From positions 304,488-327,945 of the forward strand of contig PJRA01000272.1 in NCBI GenBank assembly GCA_016987375.1: a stretch of DNA of 23,458 bases, read 5' to 3'. The notes beneath the pieces are model-generated. The model had not been told where the DNA came from. It was given only the letters and a program-made list of their open reading frames with translations, and did no database searches. Position 1 is the stretch's first letter. Each line of letters begins with the position of its first letter. The position numbers and the translations under genes were made by a program. Shown in pieces: positions 9,616 to 19,670 of this stretch. Source of the stretch: Brachionus koreanus (lineage: Eukaryota > Rotifera > Eurotatoria > Ploima > Brachionidae).

Positions 9616-10427
9616 TTAATTTTGTACTCCACATACAAGATTTGCAGGTAGGGCGCGATCTATTTGAGCAGGATAGGGTAGGTTTAAATTAGCCATTATT
9701 TTGACAAATTCTTCTTTTGACTTGGACAATCTTGGATTGTGTTTTTTCTCTTCACCAACACTGCTATTAGTTTGTCCAGTATAGTCATGAGCAGGAAAGA
9801 CCACATAGTCATCGGGCAGGGAGAAAATTTTTGAATGAACCGAATCGTATAGTAAAGATGAGTTGCCTTGCTGAAAATCGGTTCGTCCACATCCTCGAAT
9901 TAGCAGGGCATCACCAGTGAAAACAGACTTTGCCGTATGACAAACTATGGATACACAGCCATTGGTATGACCTGGAGTTGATAATAATTCAATTTTTTTC
10001 GAGCCAAACTGAAGGCTGTCTCCTAAAAAAAATTTAATTTATTCAAAAAAAAAATTTCTTAGTTCAAAACCTTCTTTAATGTGAATGTCAGCTTTAGCGT
10101 TTGCATCAAATATTACACTCTTTACTCCAGGTAACTTTTGTTTCAATAAGCCACTACCGGTAACATGATCTGCATGTACATGGGTGTTTACTTAAGAATT
10201 TTAAATTTGACTCGAGTAATTGATTATAAACAGAATAAATTACTTGCATATAAAAGTTTTAAGTTTAGATCATTTATAACCTTTATGTCTCTATCTACTG
10301 TTTCAATTACTGGGTCGATAATGATGGCATCTCTGGTATTGGCATCAGCCAGTACATAAGTGTAAGTAGATGAGGTTTTTTCAAAAAGTTGTCGAAAGAC
10401 CAAGGTTGGATCACAAACATGAGCCAT
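9616..10427 (-). CDS. ETHE1: Persulfide dioxygenase ETHE1, copy 2 (three exons)
   Basis: Minus-strand exons 10427-10244, 10190-10071 and 10022-9616 give 236 residues. The introns are 53 and 48 bp, both phase 1 and GT-AG. Exon 1 is exactly as long as in copy 1 (184 nt) and the first intron sits at the same codon. The second intron differs: here it falls between the Glu codon and GDSLQFG, whereas copy 1 is cut inside ITGSG. Active-site motifs are intact: [36 protein letters not shown] and FPAHDYTG (the usual Ala, where copy 1 has Gly), ending ANLVCGVQN. Expected reaction: oxygen-dependent conversion of glutathione persulfide to sulfite. No transit peptide is visible. The SLC26 gene starts 610 bp away on the other strand. 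The family call is secure; whether the two copies differ in role is unknown. Confidence 0.95.
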
Positions 10428-11037
10428 TATTTATTGTTTTTTTTTTCAAACAAAAATTTAGAAAACAGTTATGGAATTAATCTTTTTTATAAGGCAGAGA
10501 ATTATGAAATTGTTCAATGACAAAGCAGTTCTACCTAGCGACTAAATTATGTAACGCATCCTTCTGAGATTGATTTACCAACCAGAAGTTTTTCTTTTTC
10601 AAAAGGCGTGTTAAGTTAAGTATTGGCAAAATTTGCTTTTTTTTAATGAGTTAGCGAAAATATAATCAGTATGTTTTAAAACAAGAAAGTTAATTTAAAA
10701 TATTTTAGAATAAAAAGCTTAGAAATTATGTTATTTGTAGTGATTTCAGTGAGGTCTGATTTAAAAAATTATTTTATTTTAACTTTTTTTTTGTAAAACA
10801 AAAAAAAATCAAATATTAATTTTTATGTTAAAAAATAAAAAAAAAAAAAACGTTAAAAAAATTTTTTTTTTTATTCCAAGAGTAAAATGTTTATTTTATT
10901 TTAGCTAAAAAGAGTGAATTTATGACGCAAGCTTTTATTGATATAATTATAATATTTTTGAATAATAGTAAAATCTCAACTCTCATCATTTTTTATTTGT
11001 TTGCTTTTTTCAAATTAATCGTGCTTTAGACTGTTAA
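10428..11037. promoter_or_regulatory. Divergent intergenic region between ETHE1 copy 2 and SLC26
   Basis: A 610-bp spacer separates two start codons on opposite strands, so it must hold promoters for both genes. It includes aatgacaaagca at 10516-10527, also found 130 bp upstream of ETHE1 copy 1. A long A/T-only stretch covers about 10785-10870. No TATA box or binding site can be named with confidence. An in-frame TAA immediately precedes the SLC26 ATG. Confidence 0.5.
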
Positions 11038-14000
11038 ATGGATGAAAACGAGAACTGGACTAATCGGCGAATTGTTTCAATTAATCGTCCAGCATATACT
11101 CAAAAAGAATTTGACTCGAATTTTGGAAACAAATCTGAGAGTGATACCAAAAATGGATCAAAAATCAGACAAATTCTTGGCAAGCTATCTCCAATTAATT
11201 TACTAGGAACATTCACAATTTTATCGTTTATTTCTGAATATAATTTCAAAAAAAATCTTATAACAGATGTACTCAGTGGCCTTACGGTCGGAGTCATGCA
11301 TATTCCGTCATGTAGGGCAAGCTTTTTTTAAGAGAATTTTTTTACAAATAGATTGATAATTTTATGTGATTAGCCCTTGCTTACGGTGCCTTGACCAGCT
11401 TGAACCCTGTACACGGGCTTTACACAAGTTTTTTTGCCGGTATTACCTACATTTTCTTCGGAACCAGGTACGCAATTGAAGTAAATATTAAAGTTTTGGA
11501 TTTAATTTTATTATTTTTTAGTAAACACTTATCAGTAGGAACTTTTGCTGTGACCAGTCTTATAGTTTATTCAACAATTACTCGATTGGAAGCCGAATAT
11601 CCCGAGCTGGCTTTTCCGAATAGCTTTGAGAACTCAACTTCGACCGAAGGACCTTCTATGGAGTTCAAAATTAAAATTGCTACTGGTCTCGCGTTCTGGT
11701 GTGGAGTTATCCAAGTGAGTTTTTGTTTTATCGAAAAAAAAAATTTAAAAAAAATTTTTTTTTTAAGATCTTATTTTCTTTACTGAAGTTCGGTTCAATT
11801 TCGAAATTTTTGTCTCAACCTCTTCTCCGAGGGTTTACAACAGCTGCCGCTTTTCACGTATTTTCAAGTCAAATGAAACATATTTTTGGAATATATTATG
11901 TCAATCGAAAACGAAGGAAATTTTTCAAACTAGTATTTGTAAGATATTCAAATTTAATTTTAAGCTTTTAGTTTAAATAGAAATAAGTGCTTTTCTAACA
12001 GTGCTAACAGTGTGTCTTTAGCACTCAAAAACCGGATGAATTTTTTGACCCTTTTATTTAAATCTTTTTTAATACTTTTTTTCAATGAAANNNNNNNNNN
12101 NNNNNNNNNNNNNNNNNNNNNATATGATTGAAAAAAAAATTATAAAAAAATGATTAAATTTATTGAATAAAAAACAAATAAAAGAAGTTACAAATTAGGG
12201 GTTCAAAAGACCCCTCCGGTTTTTGAGTGTTAAAAGCTTTTAAATAATTTCATTTTAGAAAACTCATGGAAATGATTGAAATTTTTAATTGTGTGGCAAA
12301 ATTTTATTTAGGTTAATTAAAACTAAAATGAAAGTAGATTTTAGAATTATTTAAATGAATTTAAATGATAAAAAATTTGAATTTTGAGTGTTTATTAAAA
12401 TTTTTTTATCTAATCAAAATTTAATTTGGAAAAAAAAATGTAGATTATTTAATAAAAAATAGAATAGAGCATTTTTTAAAATTTTTCACATAACATTTTC
12501 GATTAGACTCATTGAATTAGATTTATATTTTAAAAAATTTTCCAAGTTCTCGCTTTTTTCCACTCATATAGCAAATTAGGTTTAACTCTCTGGCAAGTTA
12601 GACAAACATTAATAAAAAGCCCTAATTTAATTTTTTATTTTAGCTTTATCTTAGACTTTTTCAAAATATTGAACAAATCAATTGGGCAGCTTTTATATTC
12701 TCCATTGTGTGTATTGTTTTCCTGTATCTGACTCGGACACAAATAAATGAACGATTTAAAACTCAGCTAAAGAACATACCATTGCCAATTGAATTGTTTG
12801 TTATTATTGTTGGTACTGTAGTATCAAATTTAGCTGAATTGAATAAAAATTATGGTATGACTGTGGTCGGAAGTATACCTAAAGGTTTTCCAGAGCCGCA
12901 GCTTCCAGAATTTAACTTGCTGATGGATATGATTCTTGACGCAATTATTCTATCAGTTATTGCCTATGCAACAAGTTTGTCTGTATCAGATCTTTTTGCC
13001 AGAAAGCACAAATACAAAATAGATTCAAATAAAGAATTTTTTGCTCTCGGTGTCTCAAACATTGCAAATTCATTTTTTCAAAGTTTCGTCAGTTGTGGTT
13101 CGCTGTCTAGAACTGTGGTTGCTGACAGCTCAGGAGGAAAAACCCAACTTGTTACCATAATTGCTAGCTCAGTTGTTCTTACAGTAATGCTTTGGATAGG
13201 ACCATTCCTTGAACAACTACCCAAAGCTTGTTTGGGTGCAATTATAGTTGCTGCCCTTCTAAATCTGCTACTTCAAGTGCGTGATCTACCTTATTACTGG
13301 CGACTGGATAAGCTCGACTTTATCACATGGATCGTTACTTTTGTTTCAACTATAATATTAGATGTTGATTTTGGTTTGTGCATTGGATTTTTGACAGTGC
13401 TTTTTCTAAATACTTATAGGTCACAAAATCTTCAAGTAAAAATTCAAGGTAGAGTCAAAGATTTTGAATTTTATCGTCCAGTAGATAAATATTTGGCGAC
13501 TGAACAAGAATCAATCCGGGTTGTGTATCCAAATCAATCTATTTATTTCGTAACATCAGACATTTTTAAGCAGCAGCTTAATTTTTCTTGTCCTTCTAAA
13601 AGCAATATGATTACTGATCTTAGTTTGATTGAAAATGTAAACTTAATTAAAATAGAATGTTTTTAATTTTAAATTCCTCTTTCAAGTGTAAAATAAATTA
13701 TGGTTGTGGAACCGGGCCTGAAAAAAGCGATTTAGAAATTAAGATAGATGAAACAGAAAATGATACTTTGAATAGTAGCAAAAAGTTCGAAACGATAATA
13801 ATTGATTTCTCTGATGTTCAATTTGTTGATGAAGCAGGCTGCAAGTGTCTGAAAGAAATTATCAGAGACTATGAAAGTGATAATATACAAATACTATTTG
13901 CATGTTGCAATGGTAATTTTAAAATATTAAAAATATGAATTCATTTTTTTTTTTTTTCCAAAACTTAGAAAATGTTATCGATTATTTCAAACGGATGAAA

Positions 14001-14063
14001 ATGGAATTAGATGATAGAATATTCTTAACAGTTCAAGACGCTGTTAGCTCAAAGCTTTGCTAA
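11038..14063 (+). CDS. SLC26/SulP anion transporter with STAS domain (seven exons)
   Basis: Exons 11038-11311, 11374-11467, 11522-11714, 11768-11938, 12644-13636, 13687-13912 and 13969-14063 join in frame to 681 residues, a normal SLC26 length. All introns are GT-AG; all are 50-62 bp except intron 4 (705 bp). The protein is a plasma-membrane-type exchanger or channel for sulfate, chloride, bicarbonate or similar anions. Visible marks: N-terminal RPAYTQKEF, SGLTVGVMHIP with SLAYGALTSLNPVHGLYTSF (TM1), FFGTSKHLSVGTFAVTS (TM3), QPLLRGFTTAAAFHVFSSQ, then SCGSLSRTVVADSSGGKTQ, whose Ser399-Arg400 correspond to the anion-site Ser-Arg of TM10. A C-terminal STAS domain spans about residues 525-675, with IIIDFSDVQFVDEAGCKCL and IFLTVQDAV. 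The start is fixed by the adjacent upstream stop. The subfamily and true substrate cannot be told from sequence alone. Its head-to-head partner is ETHE1 copy 2. Confidence 0.95.
12018..12240. repeat. Inverted-repeat (MITE-like) insertion in SLC26 intron 4
   Basis: cactcaaaaaccgga at 12022-12036 has its exact complement at 12215-12229, and similarity extends further into both arms (TTTTTTGACCC against TCTTTTGAACCCC). The arms flank the assembly gap. The right arm contains its own small hairpin (aggggttc/gacccct). This explains why intron 4 is more than ten times longer than the others. Element ends and target duplication are not resolved. Confidence 0.6.
12091..12121. other. Assembly gap (31 N)
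   Basis: A run of 31 undetermined bases between the two arms of the inverted repeat in SLC26 intron 4. It does not touch any exon. Confidence 1.
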
Positions 14064-14650
14064 AAATCAAAGTTATGTCTTCCTTAATTGTTAAAAGAGT
14101 TTTTTTGATTAAATTAATTTATAAAATTTAATTTCGTTTTTGAAGTTTTTTTTTTATCTAAAAATATATGATATAATAAAAAAATTTTCTAGTTAAATTT
14201 TTTATTTTATATGATTTTAATAAGCTACCGTATTCCCTTATTCGATGGGACTAGTTCATTTCATAGCAAGCATGTGATAGCAGAATAAAGTAATAGCAAA
14301 AAACTCGAAGCAATTTTGGTATCGAAGGGTGTTTAACGATATTATGTTGAAAGTTTCTGTGCCTAGCTTCTAAATTATTATTTGTTAATAATAAGAAACA
14401 AACAAAAATTATTTTTTTATTATTACTAGTTTATTTAAAGACTGTTATTTAAAGTCCTTGTCAAACATATTCAGTTTCTTTCTTTTCTGCAGTTAAACTT
14501 TATTTTCTTTAGTATATAAACATTACATAAAAATATTTTTACTTTTTTATTGAGTTGTCATGAAGCTGAAGTAACGCTGATAATATAATAGGTAAATCAA
14601 TAAGAAGGAAAGAAAAGGAAAATAGATAAATAAATTAATTTGTTATATTA
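14064..14650. other. SLC26 3' flank, no further gene seen
   Basis: Contains a candidate AATAAA for SLC26 at 14175-14180, 112 bp after the stop codon. The rest is AT-rich and has no supported coding region. Its right edge may hold 3' untranslated sequence of the minus-strand LINE that resumes beyond the MITE. Confidence 0.5.
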
Positions 14651-14652
14651 TA

Positions 14653-14954
14653 CAGTGGTTCTTATTAAAATGAAACGTTCCGTTCCTGAAAAAGGAACGG
14701 AAAGGAGACGCATTCTTAAAAAAAGCATTCCCATCCCGTTCCATTTATTCCGTTCCATCCATTCATTCCATCTTTCTGCCGTCATCATCGTTTTATATTA
14801 ATTTATATTCAAATAAACAGAATGGTTGGAATGGATGGAACGGAATGGATGGAATGGAATAAATGGAACGGAATGGGAATGCTTTTTTTAAGAATGCGTC
14901 TCCTTTCCGTTCCTTTTTCAGGAACGGAACGTTTTATTTTAACAAGAACCACTG
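14653..14954. mobile_element. 302-bp MITE with long terminal inverted repeats and TA target duplication
   Basis: The left end cagtggttctt and right end aagaaccactg are exact inverted complements, and the two arms stay nearly identical for about 110 bp (few mismatches). TA flanks both ends (14651-14652 and 14955-14956), as expected for a Tc1/mariner-type insertion. Each arm contains a perfect subterminal hairpin (ttccgttcct/aggaacggaa). Inward lie runs of GGAAT/GGAAC pentamers. No transposase is present, so the element is non-autonomous. The open frame on the plus strand (MVGMDGTEWME...) is a translation of the pentamer repeat, not a gene. The CAGTGGTTC end also resembles hAT ends, but no 8-bp duplication is present. 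Confidence 0.88.
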
Positions 14955-14963
14955 TAGGTGATT

Positions 14964-17230
14964 TTAATCTATATCGTCAAACATGTCGATATAAAGGAAA
15001 AAATCATCTAAAAGAACACTGTTTGCAGATAATGGAGTTGGATTGTTAACTGGTCTTGAACTGAAATCTCTTCTGTATTCACTAATAAGCTAATAAGCTG
15101 TACAATTAGTGGGTTAGAACGAGCAATGAATCTCGAGATATAATTTTTATTTAAGAAAAAAAGTCTGGAATCAACTGGATCTAATTTTTCTGTTTTAACT
15201 ATAGCTTAAAGTATATTAGTGATATATGATGCATCATAAGGTAACCTAAATGTGTTACGAATAGCTGAGTTTTGAATTATTTGCATTTTTTTGATCCAAA
15301 ATTTTGATATTTAATTAGCACAGAAATGAGAACAATCAAAAATCGATCTTAACTAAAAATTTATGATCAAGACTCCTTAAAGATAAAATTTTTAAAGATA
15401 TAACTTCTTTAAGATAAAATTTTGACTATACTTAATCTTTTAATTCCTTTACAATTTATGTTTTGTATGTGTTCATTATAACAGAGAAATTAGCCAAAAG
15501 TAATCTCAAGAAACATTGGGTTTTTTCAAAAGGAATGTGTTCATTAAAAAACTCAGCTCAAATCTTATTTTTGCCATTTGTTTTTTTTTTCTGACTAAAA
15601 GCTTTATAATTACATTTTTTAGCGGACATTCTCATTTTCCATTTACTTAACCATTTTTCGACTTCTTTTAAAAACTAGTGTTGGGGGCCGGCCAAGAGGC
15701 AACGTGTCCGGCCAGAAAAAAAAATACCGAGACCGTGGCCTATCCTGCAAGCGGCCAAATCACGGTCGGTCGATTGAACGGTCAAAGACCGTGGCAGGCC
15801 GGCGAAGCAGCGGCCAACAAAAAGATCGACCGAGAAATGGCCGGCCAAATTTTAGAAGACCGTGTGGTGGCCGGCCTACTATCGGCCAAAATATAAACCG
15901 GCCGTTTAACGGCCTTTCTGTTGGCCAGCCACCATACGGCCGGTCCGTCACTTGGCCGGCCACCACACGATCTTCTAAAATTTTATTTTGAAAAAAAAAT
16001 TAAGTAAATAAATCATCAGCGTATAAAACTGAGTAGCTATTATCTGGATTATTTTTTAATAGAATGTCTTTGACGAAAATATTAAACAACAAAGAGGCAA
16101 TAACTGATCCTTGTGTAACATCTGCACTTATTTTGCAAAGTTCGAATATTATATTATTAATATTGAAGTCTATCTTAAAGAAATGAACAAGTAAAGTTAA
16201 TGAGATAAAGATGAATCCTGAACTAGTACATTTTATAAATCAGTCCATCATGCCAGACCTTATCAAAGGATTTTGAAATATCAAAAAAATATGGAACATA
16301 TATTTTTTGTACGACAAAATTATTCTGCTATTTTTTGTGTGAAAAACATCAGGTTATCTAAAGAAAACGCATCTTCATGAATGGCTTCTAAAGCCGAAAT
16401 GAACGGTTTTGATCAGTTTCTTCTTTTTTTAACAAACTAGTAAAGCCCAGAGGTTTCTAGTCTTTCAAAGAGTTTACCTAGGCAGCTGGTGACACTAATA
16501 GCTCTGTAGTCAGCAGGATTCCCTGAGTTTGATACTTTTTGTGGAATCATTGTAACCTTAGCTATTTTCTATACTAGGAATCTAACCGAAGTAAGTCTAA
16601 CTAGTGATCAGAGAAAGAAGAAAATAAGTTTTTTAGATAAAGGTTATGTATCCTATCTATTCCTATGGCAGAAGCATTTTTGAGATTTTTACAAGCAGTC
16701 TTAAATTCTTTCATAGTAAAAGGCATTAAACTACTGTCATGATGGAGCTGGTCGTCAATTTTATGGTTCAGAAAAGTCTTAAGCTTATTTTCAAAGCGGA
16801 TATCAAATGCTTGGTTGGTGTCATGGGTGAATGTTTTACTTGATATTTCATAAAATATTGAACATTTTTCTTCATCTATTTCATTGAGAGAATTATTGGT
16901 CCTTAGTGTTGGCAATTTAGATTCTGAATTTCTACAAAATTTGAATTTTTCTCCAGAATAGTCTAGTTGAATAAGGATTTGAGACTAAATGATTTAGGAA
17001 ATGGTTCCATTTTTGAAGATTAAGGTTTGAAATTTCTATTCATACAATCCCAGTGTATTTATTATATTCGACTTTAAACTCAATATTTTTGTTTTTTTAA
17101 ATTTTCTTTTAGTTTTAATTTAGCAAGCGATATTATTTAGCAGCGGAGCTTTGAATAACTTGTTTGAGATATGTGATATAATTGATTCAGCTGACTGATT
17201 CAGATGCAGCATCACAAATTAAACAAAATG
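14964..17230 (-). mobile_element. Decayed LINE (I/Jockey-like) ORF2, interrupted by a GC-rich island
   Basis: Read on the minus strand with many stops and frameshifts. A pre-RT segment WNHFLNHLVSNPYSTRLFW lies near 16990-17050. An open block of 104 codons at 16915-16601 carries FTMKEFKTACKNLKNASAIG (RT start). NPADYRAISVTSCLGKLFER falls near 16500, VTQGSVIASLLFNIF near 16110, and SVLYADDLFT (catalytic YADD) near 16012-16023. The island at 15681-15985 then intervenes. The element resumes with EVEKWLSKWKMRMSAKKCNY (about 15585-15660) and a C-terminal part with RLPYDAS and SANSVLLDDFF, ending with TAA at 14964-14966, eight bases from the MITE. No endonuclease was identified. It is a dead copy; clade assignment is by motif resemblance only. 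Confidence 0.8.
15681..15985. repeat. GGCC-rich foldback island of unknown nature
   Basis: A sharply bounded GC-rich block in very AT-rich DNA. It contains four copies of the 8-bp palindrome GGCCGGCC (15686-15693, 15839-15846, 15869-15876, 15954-15961), many further cggcc/ggccg words, and repeated gaccgtgg. A 30-bp inverted repeat with one mismatch pairs 15847-15876 with 15954-15983 around a 77-bp loop, and small hairpins such as acggtc-aaa-gaccgt occur. Overlapping open frames exist on both strands, but they only spell the repeat (Gly/Arg/Pro). It splits a LINE between its YADD box and its downstream W-KW motif, so it is probably an inserted element. No target duplication was found. The family is unknown. 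Confidence 0.7.
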
Positions 17231-17289
17231 AAATTAATTTTTTTAGTATTAAACCAATATAAAAATATTTGAACTCAATGGTCAAAAGG

Positions 17290-18383
17290 AAAATCGTTGT
17301 TAATGATGGAGTGCACGTAACAAAAACCTTCGCTAGGCTCGTTGAAACGATCTTTAAAAATCTTTTATAAGTTGAAGATTACCGTTCTTATGGAAGGAAA
17401 AAATTTAACATCCATCTTCAAAAAAACTAAAATGACTTATCTGATCAACTACAGGCCAATCTCACTCTCCCTCATATCTCACTCATATTTGTTCCATGTA
17501 AGATTATATAAAGTATCATTAAAGATGAATTGATGACTCACTTCCTCAAAAAAGATTTAATTTCCAAAGAGCAACATGGATTTTTTATAAAAAAATCATG
17601 CTTAATCAGCTAACTTGAAACGATTAAAATAATAACGGACGTCTTGGATGGAATTTTCCTTCAACAATAATATTCATGGATTTTTCTAGAGCATTTGACA
17701 AAGTTTCCTCAAGGATCTGTTACTGGTCCTTCATCATTTATATGCCTGAAGTAGTCTCAAGTTTGATCAGGCTATTTACAGACGATACTAAACTTTCAAA
17801 GAAAAAGTTTCGGTTAATAGTAGCCTATTCAATATTCAGACTTCACAATTAGACATAAACCAACTTGTCAAATGGGCAGCTCAAGGGCAAATGAGCTTTA
17901 AAATCAACAAATTCTCTTTAAGAATCCAAACCTTACACAAATAAGTCTACAAATGAAAAACCTACCTATAAAAGTAACTAATATTTAGCATGATCTTAAA
18001 ATTTATCTAACAAGCAAATTTAAATTGACAACATAATACTTGGTCAAATCAAACAAGCGTTTAAGAGTTGAACTATCAATCAACTATGAGTAACTATTGT
18101 AAGACCTCATCTAGAGTATGCTGTTGCAGCTGGGAATCCATACGCTAAAAAAAAAAAAACAACACTATAAAAAGTATATAGTCGTGCCTCAAAGTTTGTG
18201 TGTGACAAAATCACTTAACCTACGAGGAAAGACTGATTAAGCTTAACTAGACAATCTTAAAAAAAGAAAAGAACGAGAAGACGTAATTGAATTTTAAAAA
18301 ATAACAAATAAATTTTGTATACCAAAATCGCAAAAATACATACCTTTGAAGAAATGTTGCGCACTTAAATACAATGGTAAATA
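17290..18383 (+). mobile_element. Decayed CR1/L2-like LINE reverse transcriptase
   Basis: Plus-strand relic with many stops and frame changes. Landmarks in order: NYRPISLSLISHS (17450-17490), IIKDELMTHFLKKDLISKEQ then HGF (17517-17583), FSRAFDKV, PQGSVTGPSSF (near 17705-17740), RLFTDDTKLSKK (17770-17810; catalytic ADD has become TDD), QLDINQLVKWAAQGQMSFKI, RPHLEYAVAAGNPYAKK (18098-18150) and REDVIEF near 18270. DNA between the FDKV and PQGSV boxes is deleted. It lies head to head with the minus-strand LINE and stops where the AAGTC repeat begins. It is not functional. Confidence 0.85.
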
Positions 18384-18756
18384 CAGACTTGTTTATAAGT
18401 CACAGTTTTAATTCTAAGTCACAAAAAATGAAGTCAAAGTTATGACTTGACTTAATTTTAAGTTATAATAAAGACTTAATCCCGGCTTTAAATTCCGGCA
18501 CTAACAACGCTTGTACAAAAATTCTTATCTATTCCAGCTTCTTCAGGACCAGTTTTTCAGACCAAAAAAAACTCATTTATTGTAAGCAAAAGAGAGTCTT
18601 TATAAATAAAAAATTAGACTAAATTCTTTTTTTATTAATTATTTGTATCGATTTAAAAAAAAAAAAATTGAAGTCTTTGACTTTGATTTTTGAAAAAAAA
18701 TTAAATTAAAGTCCGAACTTGGACTTGATTTGAAACTTATGACTTAAAAAACTCTA
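18384..18756. repeat. AAGTC-rich repeat, third copy
   Basis: Starts cagacttgtttataagtcac, matching the left end of the fold-back copy at 382, and continues like 140-235 to about 18470. A second AAGTC-rich block at about 18670-18756 (gaagtctttgac ... cttatgacttaaaaaactc) is in the opposite sense, so the whole may be one element with inverted ends and a 200-bp middle. The middle includes a less AT-rich patch near 18480-18560 with no recognised content. Confidence 0.55.
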
Positions 18757-19547
18757 GAACTAACAATACTATTAGCAATTTAAATACATTTTGGGGTTGT
18801 TTTTTTGTTCTAAGTACTAAAGTTTTCATAATTTAATTTTAGAGTTAATTATTTATTTTTTATAGTTTTTTTTTTATTAATTTTTAATTTTCATATTTAA
18901 ATAATTAAAAATTACATTTTAATTTATTGTAAGTAGCTTTAATAATGTGTAACTCACATTTAATGTAGTTCTGGGAACCGGATTAACTCTATTATTATTT
19001 TATTACTTGTGATGCACCTTTTTTACCTGAGATAAATCTTTATACTTTCATTTTTCGGTAAATTAAATCAATAGTCATTTCAAAATCTTATTGATGTTTT
19101 ATTTTTTGTCCTTTTTTTATATGAGAATAATTATTTTAGATTTAAAAGGTGCAACAAAGTATGCTGCTCTTTGTCTCAGTATTTTTTGAATAAATTTTAT
19201 TTTAGTAATACATTTTTGTACAATTTATATTGCAAAAAAAAATTTTCTTAACTAGCGATTGGCAAATTTTAAGAATATTTTGGTTAAAAAGCTATTAACA
19301 ATGACTCAAATTGATTTTAAAACATTTTTAATTTTAAAGATTTTTAAAATTCGTCATTATTGCATTTTTTATTAATTTATTCTTTAATAAATTAATTAAT
19401 CTATTTCAATTTAAGCTTCAAAAGTATTGAAAATTTAGAATGCTTGATACCACTATTGAATGGAACACTTTATTAATAATAAATATTTTATTTTTTGACT
19501 ATTTTATTATGAACAAATAAAGTGAATTTAAGTTGTACTTTTGTTAA
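18757..19547. other. AT-rich spacer, no gene seen
   Basis: Only AT-rich sequence was found between the repeat zone and the cysteine-rich mini-gene. A minus-strand AATAAA at 19503-19508 lies 40 bp downstream of the mini-gene stop and may serve it. Confidence 0.55.
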
Positions 19548-19670
19548 TTATCTTCTAGGACATCTGCATCTCATATGGTGAGGAACATGACCCAAAACGG
19601 ATTCTACATGCATGCCACATCCGACCCATGTTGGTCTAAAACATCGTTGACAAGTAGTTGCTTGGCACAT
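19548..19670 (-). CDS. Small cysteine-rich protein (CxxC ... TWxGCGxH ... RCxC), 40 residues
   Basis: A minus-strand frame of 41 codons, beginning ATG TGC at 19670 and ending TAA at 19548. Key residues are Cys2, Cys7-x2-Cys10, TWVGCGMHV (Trp15, Cys18, His21), a VP turn at 29-30, and Cys35-x-Cys37 before PRR. The ordered Cys/His set could bind one or two zinc ions. The spacing resembles a widespread family of tiny eukaryotic proteins with a CxxC, a W-GCG-H core and a C-terminal CxC, whose function I cannot state. Base composition is clearly less AT-rich than the flanks, supporting coding. It is head to head with the CCDC138-like gene. An upstream coding exon cannot be excluded; no intron is seen. 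Confidence 0.72.
   Translation of the reverse strand: MCQATTCQRCFRPTWVGCGMHVESVLGHVPHHMRCRCPRR

Noticed and set aside
10165..10359. 64-codon plus-strand frame
   Set aside because: Antisense of ETHE1 copy 2 exon 1 and its intron.
14822..15049. 75-codon plus-strand open frame rich in Met, Trp, Asn and Gly
   Set aside because: It translates the GGAAT/GGAAC pentamers and right inverted repeat of the MITE and then runs into opposite-strand LINE sequence; no independent coding evidence.
15678..15991. Three overlapping open frames on both strands encoding Gly/Arg/Pro-rich peptides
   Set aside because: They arise from lack of AT-rich stop codons in the GC-rich island and simply mirror the GGCC repeats.
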